64,000 nucleotides of DNA from Datisca glomerata (taxonomy: Eukaryota > Streptophyta > Magnoliopsida > Cucurbitales > Datiscaceae): NCBI GenBank assembly GCA_003255025.1, contig QANY01009342.1:372001-436000 (forward strand). Reading direction: 5' to 3'. The translations under genes and the position numbers were made by a program. Numbering within the stretch: the first letter of the stretch is position 1; every line of letters starts with the position of its first letter. The notes below the pieces were generated by a model that saw only the letters and a list, made by a program, of their open reading frames with translations, had not been told where the DNA came from and did no database searches. Below are positions 45,372 through 57,920 of this stretch, one piece after another.

Positions 45372-47554
45372 TGTTGGAATCCGCGGTGACGCACGTCGGA
45401 AGGCATGGTGGTGTTTTAAAAAGAATTTATAAAATGATAAACGATCGCATCGTCGCAGATTCCAAAGATGAAAATCTTTTAATTGGAAAATATTTATTAA
45501 GATCGTATCCATTATATATTTATATATTAAATCAAAGACATACATGGATATAAAATATACCTCTTGTCGTCCAATCAAACGTCCTTGCAATACAAGGATC
45601 TTGCTATCCCACAAACGATAGACTTCGAGATCCACACCACGATCTTGTTATCCCACAAATGATAGACTTTGAGATCCATAACACGATCCTTCAATTCAAT
45701 CCTCAAACACACTAGGACGTATGTAGGCATGTAGAATAGATCATGAACACTTTTATGTCTCTCGATATACTCGGCATATGAGATTTAGAGATTTTTGAGA
45801 ATGATTCATTTATGAGATAAAACTCTGATCGAGAAACAATTAAAAGTTCTTAACGGAGTTTTTTTTATTAAATTTTAATCTCAGAGAGTTCACCTCTGAT
45901 TGCAACCGTGTTCTTAGCACCCTGAAGCTAATAGAATAATATCAATATATATTTTTAGATAATTGCATAACAGATTTTTTAGGGATTTACATAAAATAAT
46001 AAATTAATTACAAATGTACATTTGAAGTGGGATCCACTGTAATTGTACAACACTACAGTGCCACACGACACTATAGTTTCACGGCACCACTGTAGTGTCG
46101 TGAGACACTACAGTAGTCCATGTCAATCTCTGATTCAAAATCAATGATTGACATATGGTAGTCCAACATGTCACGTGGTACTTTCAGTAAATTTATCAAT
46201 TATTTTAATCAGATAAATATCTAGATATTAGTTAATTTAAAAATTAACTTTTCTAATCATATCTATCAACTAGTTTATCTGTTAGTTCAAATAACAGATT
46301 TAGTTGATTCAAAATTTGAATTATTATATCATAATAATAAAACATTATCTAATTTCATAAATTAGATATTGTTTCTCACTTATCAATTAACTCAAAATTA
46401 ATTGATATTATTATTTAATGATAATTTCTGAAAATTACATTAAATAATTAATTGATCATGCATACTTATCTCCAAATTATACTTGCCCTAGAAATATAAT
46501 TCCTTTTGCAAGTCAGTCATTTTCTCATGTTGTGAAATATTCACACCCTAAACTATGTAGTACAAAGGTGACTTGGGGACTATGGACCCATAATCCTAAA
46601 CTTCAATAAACCAGATTATTAATTAAACTTTTTAATAAAAGATTTTTATTTATTAATTACATTATTACTATACTATAAATATGAAATTACACTCTTAGAG
46701 ATTATTGAATATATTTAAGAGTATTCTCGTGTAGTCAATTGATATAATCATTTCATGTAGTTATGTCCTCCAACTATTGGTTCGTAAATTAGAGTTGGTC
46801 AAAATTATCATTTTTACCCTTCTAATTACCCATTGATCCTTAATTACCATTAATTTACTAGTTTATGGTCAATTTATAATCGTAATATAAATTTGAGCTC
46901 AATAACCATTTAGTTCTGAAATTAAAAATTAAGAGAATCAATATACGATTCGTTTGAAAAGCTTGGATTCCAAATCTTGTAAGATCATGTTTGAAGCCAT
47001 CCATGTCACTGAATTTCCAAAAAAAAAGTCACTAACTTGGTTTACAAACAAACCTTAACGAGTGAATCAAAAGATTCAGTAGACATGCATAAGAGTTCAT
47101 GGCTACTTAGGATTCAGATTGATCTACATATGATCATAATTTTTTATGGGTATTAAATCTCTATGATAAACGGTAAGTTAATAAAGATATTAATACATAT
47201 CAGTCATGTCCTATATAATCTAATTATATAAAGTAACTTCACTAAGATGTCTATCCACATCAATGATCCGGATCTAGATCACATGCATTCATAATACTTG
47301 GTGAACTGTACTAGTAACCATTCATTAAATATTTCACACTTTAATATGTTGTGGACTATTTTATTCATTATCTATATTCTTAATCCTCTCGTACTTATAC
47401 AATATTATGTTCTCATAAATGAATATGAAGTTTTCATATATTTATACATAAATTATTCAACAATAATTCAAAAGAACAATTATAAGAAAAATATAATTTC
47501 ATTAATTTCATATTAAAAATGTAAACACATGCTTTGAAGGCCCTATGCCCAATA
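45372..47554 (-). mobile_element. Copia family A 5' LTR of element 2 (2.2 kb)
   Basis: On the minus strand it runs from TATTGGGCATAGGGCC (47554; TG decayed to TA) to ...TTCCAACA (45372). It aligns with the LTR at 28499-30705 over its length. The element inserted into an older Copia B coding region whose integrase remnant begins at 47555. The frame 47298-47516 is inside the LTR. Confidence 0.9.
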
Positions 47555-49554
47555 GGTACTTCATATGGATGATGGAATGGACGAAAATCATCCATAAACT
47601 ACCTTAGAATATGGGGATGCCCAACACATATTCTGAAACCGAAGACGGCCAAGTTGGCCAGTCGATCAGAATTATGTCTATTTGTAGGATATTCCAAGGG
47701 AACGAAAGGATACATCTTTTATAGTACGAATACACATTTTCTTAAAGAAGACTAGATGTGTGAAGCCGAGAAGCAATCTTATGCTAGAGGAATTATTGAA
47801 TGGGAGGACATAGACTCCCCAATAAGGAACTATTTCAGATTCAATGAGGAAGAACCACAGCAGGAGCTAGAGCCAATGGAGCCTCTACATAGTGGGAGGG
47901 TTGTGAGACAGTCTGACAGGTACATGTCTTATCGAGATGCTGTAGCAGCAGTTGTAGATAAGGATCATGATGAACTTGTCTCCTATTCACAGGTCATGGA
48001 TGGTCCTGAAGCAAATCTATGACAAGAAGGCTTGAGCGTATAGATACAATCGATGCACTCGTATGAAATCTGAAAACTTGTAGATCCTCTTGAAGGGGTA
48101 AACCTTATAGGGTGTAAATGGATTTATAAGAAAACAAGAGATCTGGATGGTAATGTGGAGACATTCAAAGCTAGGCTAGTAGTCAATGGCTATATCCAAA
48201 AGGAAAGTATTGATTATGAGGATACTTTCTCGCTGGTGGTCATGCTTAAATTCATTTGAATCCTCATGTCCATTGTTGTTGCTCTCGATTATGAAATCTA
48301 GCAGATGAATGTCAAAACTATTTTTCTGAATGGAAATCTTGAAGTGCGTATTTATATGGCTCAACCAGACGGGTTCATGGAGAAAGGCCAATAGGGCAAG
48401 GTTTGAGAACTACTAAAATCCATTTATGGACTTAAGCAAGCGTCCTGATCGTGGAATATCATATTTGATGAAACTATCAAGAACTTCAATTTTGAGCCAA
48501 TTAGTGGATGAACCTTGTGTGTATAAGCTAATGCACGAAGAGAATGTGGTTTGTACGTGGATGATATTCTGCTCATTGGGAATGATGTAGAAAAATTATT
48601 TGATGTCAAGATTTGGCTTGCAAAGTAATTTGATATGAATGATCTTAGAGAAGCTGCATTTGTCATAGGTATTTAGATCTTTTAGGATCAGAAGAACAGA
48701 CAAATGATACTGTCTCAAACATCTTATATTGATAAGGTTATAGATCGCTTCAGTATGCAAGACTCCAAGAAGGAATATCTTCTTTTCAGGCATGGAGTCA
48801 GCCTCTCCAAAGAGCAGTCTCCCAAGACTCCTCAAGAAGAAGAAGACATGAGAAAGATTCACTATGCCTCAGTTGTAGGAGGTCTCATGAATGCGATGCG
48901 TTGCACTAAGCCAGACATTTGCTACGGGGTGGGCATGCTGAGTCATTTTTAATCAAATCCTAGACTCAGGCATTGGAATGTCGTCAAACATATCCTTAAG
49001 TATCTTAGGAGAACAAGAAACTGCATGCTTGTGTTTTCAGATACTGACCTGAATATGATGAGGTATATTGATTCTGATTTTCAAGTAGACAAGAATTCTA
49101 GAAGGTCAACTTCAGGATCAGTGTTCATCTTGAATAGTAGGGCAGTTGTATGGAGAAGTATCAGACAATCTTGCATTACTGATTCTACCATGGAAGCTGA
49201 ATATATGACAGCGTGTGAAGCTGCTAAAGAGGCTGCATGGCTTAGAATGTTCTTGAAGACTCTAGAAGTTATTCCAGAAGCTGATAAGTCCATGACACTT
49301 TATTGCGATAACAATAGGGTTGTAGCGAATTCGAAGGAACTAAGGAGCCACAAAATATCCAAACACATAGAGCGTAAGTATCACTTGATTAGAGAGATTG
49401 TTCAGTATGGAGATGTTTTAGTAACAAACATATCAGCAGTCAATAACCTGACAGATCCATTCACGAAGACTTTAAGCAATAAAGTCTTTGATGGTCATTT
49501 GAAGGGTATAGGGATATGAGATTTTACATGCCTACTTTAGTCCAAGTGAGAGAT
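47555..49554 (+). mobile_element. Copia family B pol relic: integrase end, RT, RNase H
   Basis: The plus strand first gives the integrase C-terminal region (LFVGYSKGTKGYIFY near 47680). Then comes a linker (47756-48022) with RQSDRYMSY, an RT with several stops ([14 protein letters not shown] near 48120; LYVDDILLIGND near 48550), and RNase H (49025-49519: STSGSVFILNSRAVVWRS, DSTMEAEYMTACEAAKEAAWL and NLTDPFTKTL). The sequence 'ccaagtgagagat' just before 49555 is a typical Copia polypurine tract. Frame breaks in RT make it inactive. Its 5' half is missing beyond the family A element. Confidence 0.92.
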
Positions 49555-51370
49555 TGTTAGAATTATGTCCATAAAGTAAGGTATAATAACTATTTATGAT
49601 TATTTAGTTATTTCACTGACATTTTGTATTACTGAATTTAATGAATGAATGTAAGTTTTTTTTATGTTAGGTAAAGTGTGTTTATAATTTACTCAAGTCC
49701 GTAAACTATTGTCAATGTAAAAAGAGTAAAGACAGAGGGGTCTTCTAGACAAACTCTTCTAAAATAGTTCAAAATGTTATGCACAATCTTAGGATCGACT
49801 GAGCAATCAAGTCTAATTATGGTTGTTAGGTTGAACCAAAGGATTCCGATCTTGGCGGATGGGAGTGGAGACTCTAATGATTGACCTAGACATATTGTGG
49901 AACATATTGAAGACCATTAATCAATTAGTTTAGAGCAAAGTCATTTATCTACCTCCAAATCTAATTGTTACACCTATAAGGATATTTTTGTAATTAACTT
50001 AATCCTGAAATGAATACGAAACTTGACTTAGTTAGTTACCATCTTTGATATGCCAAAGGAGTGAGTTCAAATTTTCGGACAATAGCTCGGATGTTGGGAT
50101 CGTGATTCAACTATGTTAGAGTTGCGTGATTCACAAATATGAAAATTCCTGGAGAGATTGCAAAGGCAACAATATCACCTTATATTTTATTGATGAGTGT
50201 GTGAATAAATTAACTTGGCCAAGTATTCGATGAAATGAATCGTTGAATAAGACATGGTGAAACTATACTAGACAATTCACTGTTATGTCTTTCTTATTCA
50301 CTGCTAATAAAGGAGTTAAGGAAATAATAATTAGAGAGATAAAATAATTTTATATCTCACTCTTGTTATTGATATTCACGAAGGGTAATATGTTATTGAT
50401 ATCTTGCTCTTATTTGTATCAACATAAAATGTAGCGTGCATGATCGAGAGTTGATTTGGCATCAGACCTATAGTAGAGTCGTACAATGTCAGGATTAAAT
50501 AGGTCAGGAATTTATGGAGATAAATTCGTCGAGTATTTGAGTTCTATAGTTATATTCATGTGGGTCCATTCGATCTCAAGAGTAGCTCATAAGGACAAGA
50601 ATGAAAAATAATACCAGTTGGACCAAAATGTGCTTTGGACCAAGGTATATTTTCTGAACCCATATGTGATGAGTGTTATCACTTAATTAGTGAATAGCAA
50701 AGGAATTGATGTTCCAATTAATTAATTTGTTATTTTTTAATTATTGAATAATTAGTAAATAAAAGAAATCAATTAATTTAATTGACTCTAGGGAGATATG
50801 TAATTTTCAACAATAACAAATATTGGGGAGTGAATTTTCAGTAATTTAACATATAAGGGTATATGTATAAATTCTGTAATTATTATATAAGGGATGACAA
50901 TATGGTTACATCTCTAACCCTAACACAATGTGTGATTACACAGAATAGAGAAAACACAGTTTTTTCCCTCCCCTAGTAACCGCCGAAATACAAAGAGGAG
51001 AATGAAAAATCTGATTTTTTTCTCCAGTTATTTTGAGACCCACACTTAATTCATGCTCAACATCCGGTTGAGATATATTTTTGAATCCTACGAGTGGTTG
51101 TTTGTGTAAAGGCTGATTCGAGTTTTACGAAGCACGAAGAACACAAAGACAATCAATAGGATTCCACTAAGTCAGAAATTTTCTGCTACAACATAAGATA
51201 TAAATCATTTCTTCCTCTATTGAATACGCTTAACTAAGTATGCATAATTTGTAAGTATGATTTTAATATTTAATATGATTAAATGGTTGATATAATTTTT
51301 TTTTATTTTTCACCTGTAAACCGTTCGTGGTTTATTGATTTTTTTTTTAAATTTTAAAACTCGATCCAAC
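49555..51370 (+). mobile_element. Copia family B 3' LTR (1.8 kb)
   Basis: It starts TGTTAGAATTATGTCC after the polypurine tract and ends near 'actcgatccaac' at about 51370. It is the same family as the minus-strand LTRs at 4306-6129 and 1251-2570. This copy ties the B LTR to the pol relic to its left and so identifies those distant LTRs as Copia. Confidence 0.9.
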
Positions 51371-52165
51371 CCTACCATCACTAAGATCTCTGCTCCCAAC
51401 CTCTTCCATGTTCACCAAAGGCTTAAGAACAATATCCTTATAGACATTCAAGTTTCCAGCATTAGAGTGGCCATGCAAATTTTCCTTAGGCATCAAATTC
51501 CCAACCAAATAAGCATCTCTGAAACTCGACGGAGTTTTGAGATTAACTTCAGCTTTCAACCATTCTCCATACAGACACGCTTTCCCTTCTTTTAGTTCTT
51601 GTCACATCATGGCTAATCTTCTCACAGTTTGAACACAATATGAAATTTATGGTATACATATTAGGATCAAAGAATGCTCCAAGAATGATTTCATGAATAC
51701 TTCATGAAAGTTGCAGTTATGGCAATTGTCTTCCATTCTCCATACAGACACGCTTTCCCTTCTTTTAGTTCTTGACAACTCATCACATCATGGCTAATCT
51801 TGCCACAGTTTGAACACAATATGAAATTTATGGTATACATATTAGGATCAAAGAATGCTCCAATGATTTCATGAATACTTCATGAAAGTTGCAGTTATGG
51901 CAATATTCTTTCCCCAGGCTCTCTCTATGGCAGCTGGCGTGCCCAAGCTCCATGAAGAATTGATGTGTCTCTTAGCTTCTACTTGGAAATGTGCCCACGT
52001 TTTCCTACTACATCTCTTTAACCTGAGGGTTATTACGGTCTTTCCACTACGTTTTTACTATTACGTGTGTTTCATTCTTACGATTTTTTATCTCCGTGTA
52101 ACTTCTTTTAGCAATCACTTTGCTACTACAGGGACCATATTAGCATTCTTGGAGAGAGTTTTATT
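51371..52165. other. Unassigned sequence with a recent tandem duplication
   Basis: No known gene family is recognised. It is less AT-rich than its surroundings. The minus-strand frame 51347-51559 and plus-strand frames 51335-51595 and 51882-52193 have no domain I can name. It could be a captured gene fragment or part of an unrecognised element. Confidence 0.4.
51561..51904. repeat. About 172-bp tandem duplication, nearly identical copies
   Basis: Copy 1 (51561-51733) and copy 2 (51734-51904) both start 'cattctccatacagacacgc' and end 'ttgcagttatggcaat'. They differ by a few small indels and substitutions, which suggests a recent duplication. Confidence 0.95.
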
Positions 52166-52610
52166 GTTTAGTAATTTTTCATATTTTAAATAACTACAAC
52201 ATTAATAATAATTAATGACAATAAAAATAATTTTTTAATAGCAATAATATACAAATATATTCTATATAAACTAAAATCTATTTATAATTCATATTATTCA
52301 TAATATTTAATATGTATATAGTAGATAAAATATAGAATCGATAGAAAAATAATTATGGACAATTGTCTATTTATTATTTCTACGGTCTCTAAAATGATAA
52401 TCTAAATGTGCAGTTATCTGTTTGATATTTTTTTGTTATAATTTTATTAGTTAGTGTATATTTGAATATATATGTTTAAGTTATAAATCAAAGATTGATA
52501 GATGTATATTAATAAATAATCACATATAAGTATAATAATTATAAAATATGATACATTTCATAAATTAAATTTTATAATTAGTTCACGTGCAACACACGTG
52601 TACTATTACT
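52166..52610 (+). mobile_element. Helitron-like AT-rich element, copy 1 (3' part)
   Basis: It ends with a hairpin-forming 'cacgtgcaacacacgtg' followed by 'tactattact', which resembles the short hairpin and CTRR-type end of plant Helitrons. It repeats as 52856-53320 with scattered changes. No Rep/helicase frame is present, so it would be non-autonomous. The Helitron label is inference. Confidence 0.45.
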
Positions 52611-53320
52611 ATATTAAAAGTCTATATGATAATATATTAAAAGTGACATGTCTAGAAGAATCATTTTTGGACAACTTTATCCATGTATTTTTTTACTAAT
52701 CCTATAACACCCTTTAAAATTACATATGTCAAACTTTTATTAGTTGTGTTAGTCTTAAATAAAATAATTAACTAAATTCTCATTTATATTTACTCTACCA
52801 CTAATTGTGAAAAAAATTAATATCCCACTAACAATTAAATGTGGAGATGGTTTTATTGTTTAGTAATTTTTCATATTTCAAATAACTATTACATTAATAA
52901 TAATAATTAAAACAATAATTAATGACAATAAAAATAGTTTTTTAATAGCATCAATATACAAATATATTCTATATAAACTACAATCTATTTATAATTCATA
53001 TTATTCATAATATATAATATGCATATAATATATAAAATAGATAATCTATAGAAAAATAATTATGGTCAATTGTCCATTTATTATTTCTATAGTCTCTAAA
53101 ATGATAATCTAAATGTGCAGTTATTTGTTTGATATTTTTTGTTATAATTTTATCAGCTAATGTATATTTGAGTATATATGTTTAAGTTATATATCAATGG
53201 TTGATAGATATATATTTAAAAAAAGTCACATATAAGTGTTAATAATACATGATAATTGATATATTTCATACATTAGATTTTATACTTAGTTCACGTGCAA
53301 TGTACGTGTACTATTATTAT
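52611..53320 (+). mobile_element. Helitron-like AT-rich element, copy 2 (about 0.7 kb)
   Basis: It starts near 'tctatatgataatatattaa', a TC-plus-AT-rich start of the type seen at Helitron 5' ends. It contains the block shared with 22235-22456 and ends with the 'cacgtgcaatgtacgtg' hairpin. It follows copy 1 head to tail, and a further 'atattaaaagtagg' start appears at 53321. No coding sequence. Confidence 0.45.
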
Positions 53321-53511
53321 ATTAAAAGTAGGATGAGAAGGAAAATAATTTTTAGACCATGTTTTCCACTCCTCATTTTATAATTTCAAAATGACTCTTG
53401 AATCTATTAATGATGCACCATTAATATTAAAATTTTTTCTTTTTTCTCAAAATAATGTATCTCTTAAGTAATTTTTTATTTTTATTTTTAGATATAAGAA
53501 TATATTTAGTT

Positions 53512-53742
53512 TGAAAAATTATAAAGAAACTTGAAGGAAGTTTTCTGTATATTTTCTATGATTATCAAAACTATATTACAAGAGTATATATAGAGCTATA
53601 TTATGTACAAATCTGAAAATCAAGGAACTAATACAGGAAACAAATTAATCAACTCCTATATCAGTGAGATTACAAACAGAAAGATATAAGGAGTTACTTG
53701 AGTATATCAACTACATGATTTAAGCTATATCAAATCTTAACA
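53512..53742 (-). mobile_element. Copia 3' LTR (231 bp)
   Basis: On the minus strand, 'ttgagggggag' (polypurine tract) is followed by TGTTAAGATTTGATATAGC, and the LTR ends ...TATAATTTTTCA. It contains the TATA-like 'ctctatatatactc'. It belongs to the pol relic on its right. The second LTR is missing, so the far end is inferred from the terminal CA. Confidence 0.7.
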
Positions 53743-56700
53743 CTCCCCCTCAAGTTGGAGCATGTATGTCAAGCATGTTCAACTTGCGTATTAAGCTCTT
53801 GAAGACATTTCCTCCTAATTTTTTTTGTGAAAACATCAGCTAACTGAAGAAATGATGGGACAAACTTGGTGATGATTTGTCCTGCTTGGATCTTTTATCT
53901 CACAGCATGACAACCAAGTTCAATATGCTTTATACATTCGTGCTACACAGGATTTGTAGCTATATGAAGAGTTGCTTGATTATCATGGAATAATTTGACA
54001 GTCCCAAGGAGAATTGCACGTCATTAAACAAAAATCTGAGCGAAGTGAGTTCACATGTTGCAGCAGCCATGGATCTATACTCTACTTCTAAAGATGATCT
54101 AGATATAGTTTTTTGTTTCTTTGTCTTCCAAGTGATTAAGGAGACTCCAAGGAACACACAATAACTTGAAGTTGACCTCCTCGTCATGGGGTAGTTAACC
54201 CAATTTACATCACAATACGTCTTCAGCTTGTGCGAGCTTTTAGAGGAGAACAACAGCCCGAGAACTGGACTTCTTTTAAATATCTCATATTATGGAGAGC
54301 AATGTCCCAATGAAGTTTTCTTGGAGCATGCATAAACTGACTTAGAATTTTCACAGAATAAGTGATATCCGGTCTAGTAATTGTAAAAGAAATTAATCGC
54401 TCTATCAATCTTCTATAACGTGAAGGATTGAATAAGATATCACATTGATTATTTGTAAGCTTCAAATTTTACTCCATGGGAAAGTTCACAGGTTGCACAC
54501 CAAGAAACCCAACATCATCAAGAATTTCTAAAGTATATTTTCGTTGTGATACCAGCTTTATACTTGCCACTTCCAAGCCAGGAAAATACTTTAGATAGCC
54601 AAGATCTTTAATATGGAACTGCTATGGAGGAAGAGTTTGAGATCTTGAATAGGCTTTTCATCATCCCTGTTATAATCATATCATACACATAAATAAGAAC
54701 AAAAACTTTTACTCGAACAAACAATGAGTGATCCAAAAGAGATTGGGTAAAGCCAGCCTTTCTTATGGCTTCTGAAAACTTTGAAAACCAATTCCTAGGT
54801 GCTTGTTTAAGCCCATAAAGAGACTTATGTAGTCGACATACAAGCTTCTCCCCCTGTCGACAAAGACCTGATAGTGGATTCATATACATTTCTTCATCTA
54901 AGTCACCATGGAGAAATGCATTATGAACATCCATATGAAATAATGGCCAATTACATAAAGCAGCTACAGCAAGAAGACAACGCGTTATGGTTAACTTGGC
55001 AACTGGGGAAAATTTTCATGATAATCTAGACCTTCTTTTTTAGTAAAGTCCTTGACTACCAAACAAGCTTTATAATGTTCCACAATTCTATTTGAATTAT
55101 CTTGATTTGATAAACCCATTTGCTTCATATGGGTCGCTGCCCTAGAGGAAAAGGAACCAATGACCATGTTTGTTGATTGGCAAGAGCATTTAGCTCATGA
55201 GTCATGACTTTACACCACTTTAGATCCTAAATTGCATGTGCATATGTAGTGGGTTCTAGAGTACTAGAAATGGTGTTAACAAAGAATTTATGGGAAGGAG
55301 ATAGTGAATAATAAGACATAAAATTGACTAAGGGATATTGAGTACCTGACTAGAAAGAAGATGATAAGCATGGAGTTGTAGTTGAAGATGTTGCATTAAC
55401 CTGGCCACAATGAAAATCAGGGAGGATCATATATGGTTGTCATAGACGATCAATACGACAAAGAATAGGAACAGTAGTAGGGTGGTCAGGTAAGGGAGAT
55501 GCCAAGATAACATGGGACGGAGGTGTAGTGATTAATGGTGAAGGAGAAGACAAATCATGAGTTGGAAATGGCTCATCAATAGTGGGGTGGTTAGGTGTTG
55601 AAGAAATGGAATTTGGTGGAGGTAAAATAGGTGATGAATCTGAATCAAGGTTATATAGCGGTAAAGAAGGCAAATGGATATTTTCTTTTTGGGATTTTGG
55701 ATTATTAGCTAAAAATGGGAAAATATTCTCACGAAATACTACATCACGACTTGAGAAAAACTGGTGAATGGCAATATCATAAACACGGTAAGCCTTTTAT
55801 CCCGAAGGATAGCCAATAAAAATACACCATCGAGCACAGAGTGAGAATTTATTTAAGGGCTGAAGATTTGTGCCATAACAAAGACAACTGAATACCCGCA
55901 AATGTGTATAATAGGTGGTTTGTTATATAGAAGTTCATATGGAGTTTTATGATGCAATACATATGTGGGAAGACAATTGATTAGATAGGTGATAATGAGT
56001 AGGCTTTCTTCCTAAAATTCTAAAGGAAGGTTGACTTCGAATCTTAAGGTTTTACCAACATTTAGAAGATGGCGATGTTTGCGTTCCACTACACCATTTT
56101 GTTGAGGTGTGGATGGACAAGAACTTTGAAATAATATGCCAAGATTAGAAAAAAAAAAGATTTCATTGACGTGAATTCCAAGCCATTCTAACACATTTAA
56201 ATTGGCAATTGAATTGAGTGTTTACAAACGTGATGAACGACTTCAACAAACATTGTGTTTCGAATTTGAAATTCATAACAAATATCCATGTGAATCGAGT
56301 GTAATCATCAATAATAGTAAAAAAATAGTGTGCACCAGTACGAGTTGTGATATGATGTTGTCCCAAAATATCACAGTGAATAAGATCAAAAGAGTGCATA
56401 GTTTGAATTGAACTAAAAAGAAACAACAACATAGTTTATTTTTCCAAAGCACATACTTCACATAAATGTTGAGAATCATATATAAAGGAATGAATTGTTT
56501 TGCTTAAAGATTGGGATGAAGCTTTAGAAGGATGTCCCAGTCGCATATGTCAAGTGAGCATATGGCAAGGAGACATGATATGTTACTGGTGGTGATGATG
56601 GTGATAAATATGAGTGTGGCATAAGAGAGTACAACCCTTTATACTGCTTCCCCAGGCCAATCATCTTCTTCGAAGCTAGGTCCTGCAATATACAAAAAGT

Positions 56701-57920
56701 AGGAGAAATTCAATTGAGCAATTTAGAGAAGAAGTGAGTTGACTAACAGAGAGAAGATAGACATGAAAGGAAGGATCACAGAACATCTTTAACATGTAAG
56801 TTATAGGATAGATGAGTAGAACCAACACCCTTGATCTTAGAATGAGAGCCATTTGGTAAAGAAACTTGAGAGGACAAATGAGTGTCAATGGTTATTGAAG
56901 AGGTTATATGATTTGTAGCACCACTATCAATAATCCACTCAGATGATTTAGAATGTTGTAAAGTGGATGATGAACAAAAAGGTGTGGAGATACATGTATA
57001 GTTTGCACAAGGAGAACTTTTACATTTCAGATAAATGCCTTTATTTGTGAAAACCCTTCAGGCGTGAATTGCAAAGGCTGATAATGAGCTTTGGCTGAGA
57101 AGTGATAAGACTCATTACTTGTTTGATTTGCAGCAATTTTCTAGTTTCGATTTGGAGGTTGAACATCCTTGCCGTGAAACTTGTGACCAACTGAAAATCC
57201 AATCAAATAGTAGTACATTTCAACGGTATGAGTAATGCCATCATAATAAGTGCACAATGGTGGCTTCCTAGACCCTTGTGTTCTATAAGTGGTTGCCCGT
57301 TAACGGGAGTTTGCCTCGCATTGAGTATCAATACTTCTTTGCTTGGATTTGTGTACATCCTTAACACTCATAGCATGAATCTGATCGGTCCCCTTAAATT
57401 CAGTTAGTCCTCGTTGTTTTTCTTCTTCACGGAGAGCGATAAGATTTCTTGACAATTGGTAAAGGATGCATCAACATAATTTATCCTCTCACAGCAGAAT
57501 AAGACACATTTTATCCCATAAGAAATTGTCTCCTAATTTTTTCTTCTTTTTCATTCAAATGCTTCTGTCCTCCACAAGAGAAAGGAATGGATGGATTACA
57601 GATCTTTAATTCATCCCACAAAGTATTCATTTTAGTATATAAGTGAATGTGGAGTCTTGTTTTTGTGTTGACTCAATAACAGATTTATGAGTTTGATAGA
57701 GATGAGAAAAATCACCTTGTGAGAAGTGTTCTTGTAGATCTGGCCAGATTTCAAAAGGAGTTTCTATATACGGAACACTGTTGGCAAGATTTGGACTCGA
57801 TGAATTGAAGATCTAAGAGAGAACCATATCATTGCAGCGTTGTCATGCTTGGTGTTTAGGATCCGTTTCACTAGGTGTAGAAATGGTTCTTTTGATGAAT
57901 CCCAATTTATTTTGGCACTA
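53743..57920 (-). mobile_element. Copia retrotransposon relic: gag to RNase H
   Basis: The minus strand shows all Copia parts in order. Gag is at about 57920-57000, recognisable across a frameshift by KLGFI followed by the CNDMV and LANSV blocks. Protease has an intact WIIDSGATNHI near 56930. The gag-pre-integrase RLGHPSKASS lies near 56530. Integrase (56012-56432) has DDYTRFTWIF and PQQNGVVERKHRHLLN. A Pro/Ser-rich linker is at 55440-55673. RT (54608-54934) has MDVHNAFLHGDLDEEMYM and SLYGLKQAPRNWF, with its YVDD box changed to YVYDM. RNase H (53960-54253) has SRSSLEVEYRSMAAATCEL. Stops and shifts break the polyprotein. The 5' end of gag and the 5' LTR are lost at about 57920. Confidence 0.92.

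Noticed and set aside
45243..45635. A 130-codon minus-strand frame
   Set aside because: It spans the Copia A LTR end, primer site and TA microsatellite and is not a coding sequence.
51347..51559. Possible LINE ORF1 or captured gene on the minus strand
   Set aside because: The 70-residue translation has no motif I can assign with confidence, so it is left as unassigned sequence.
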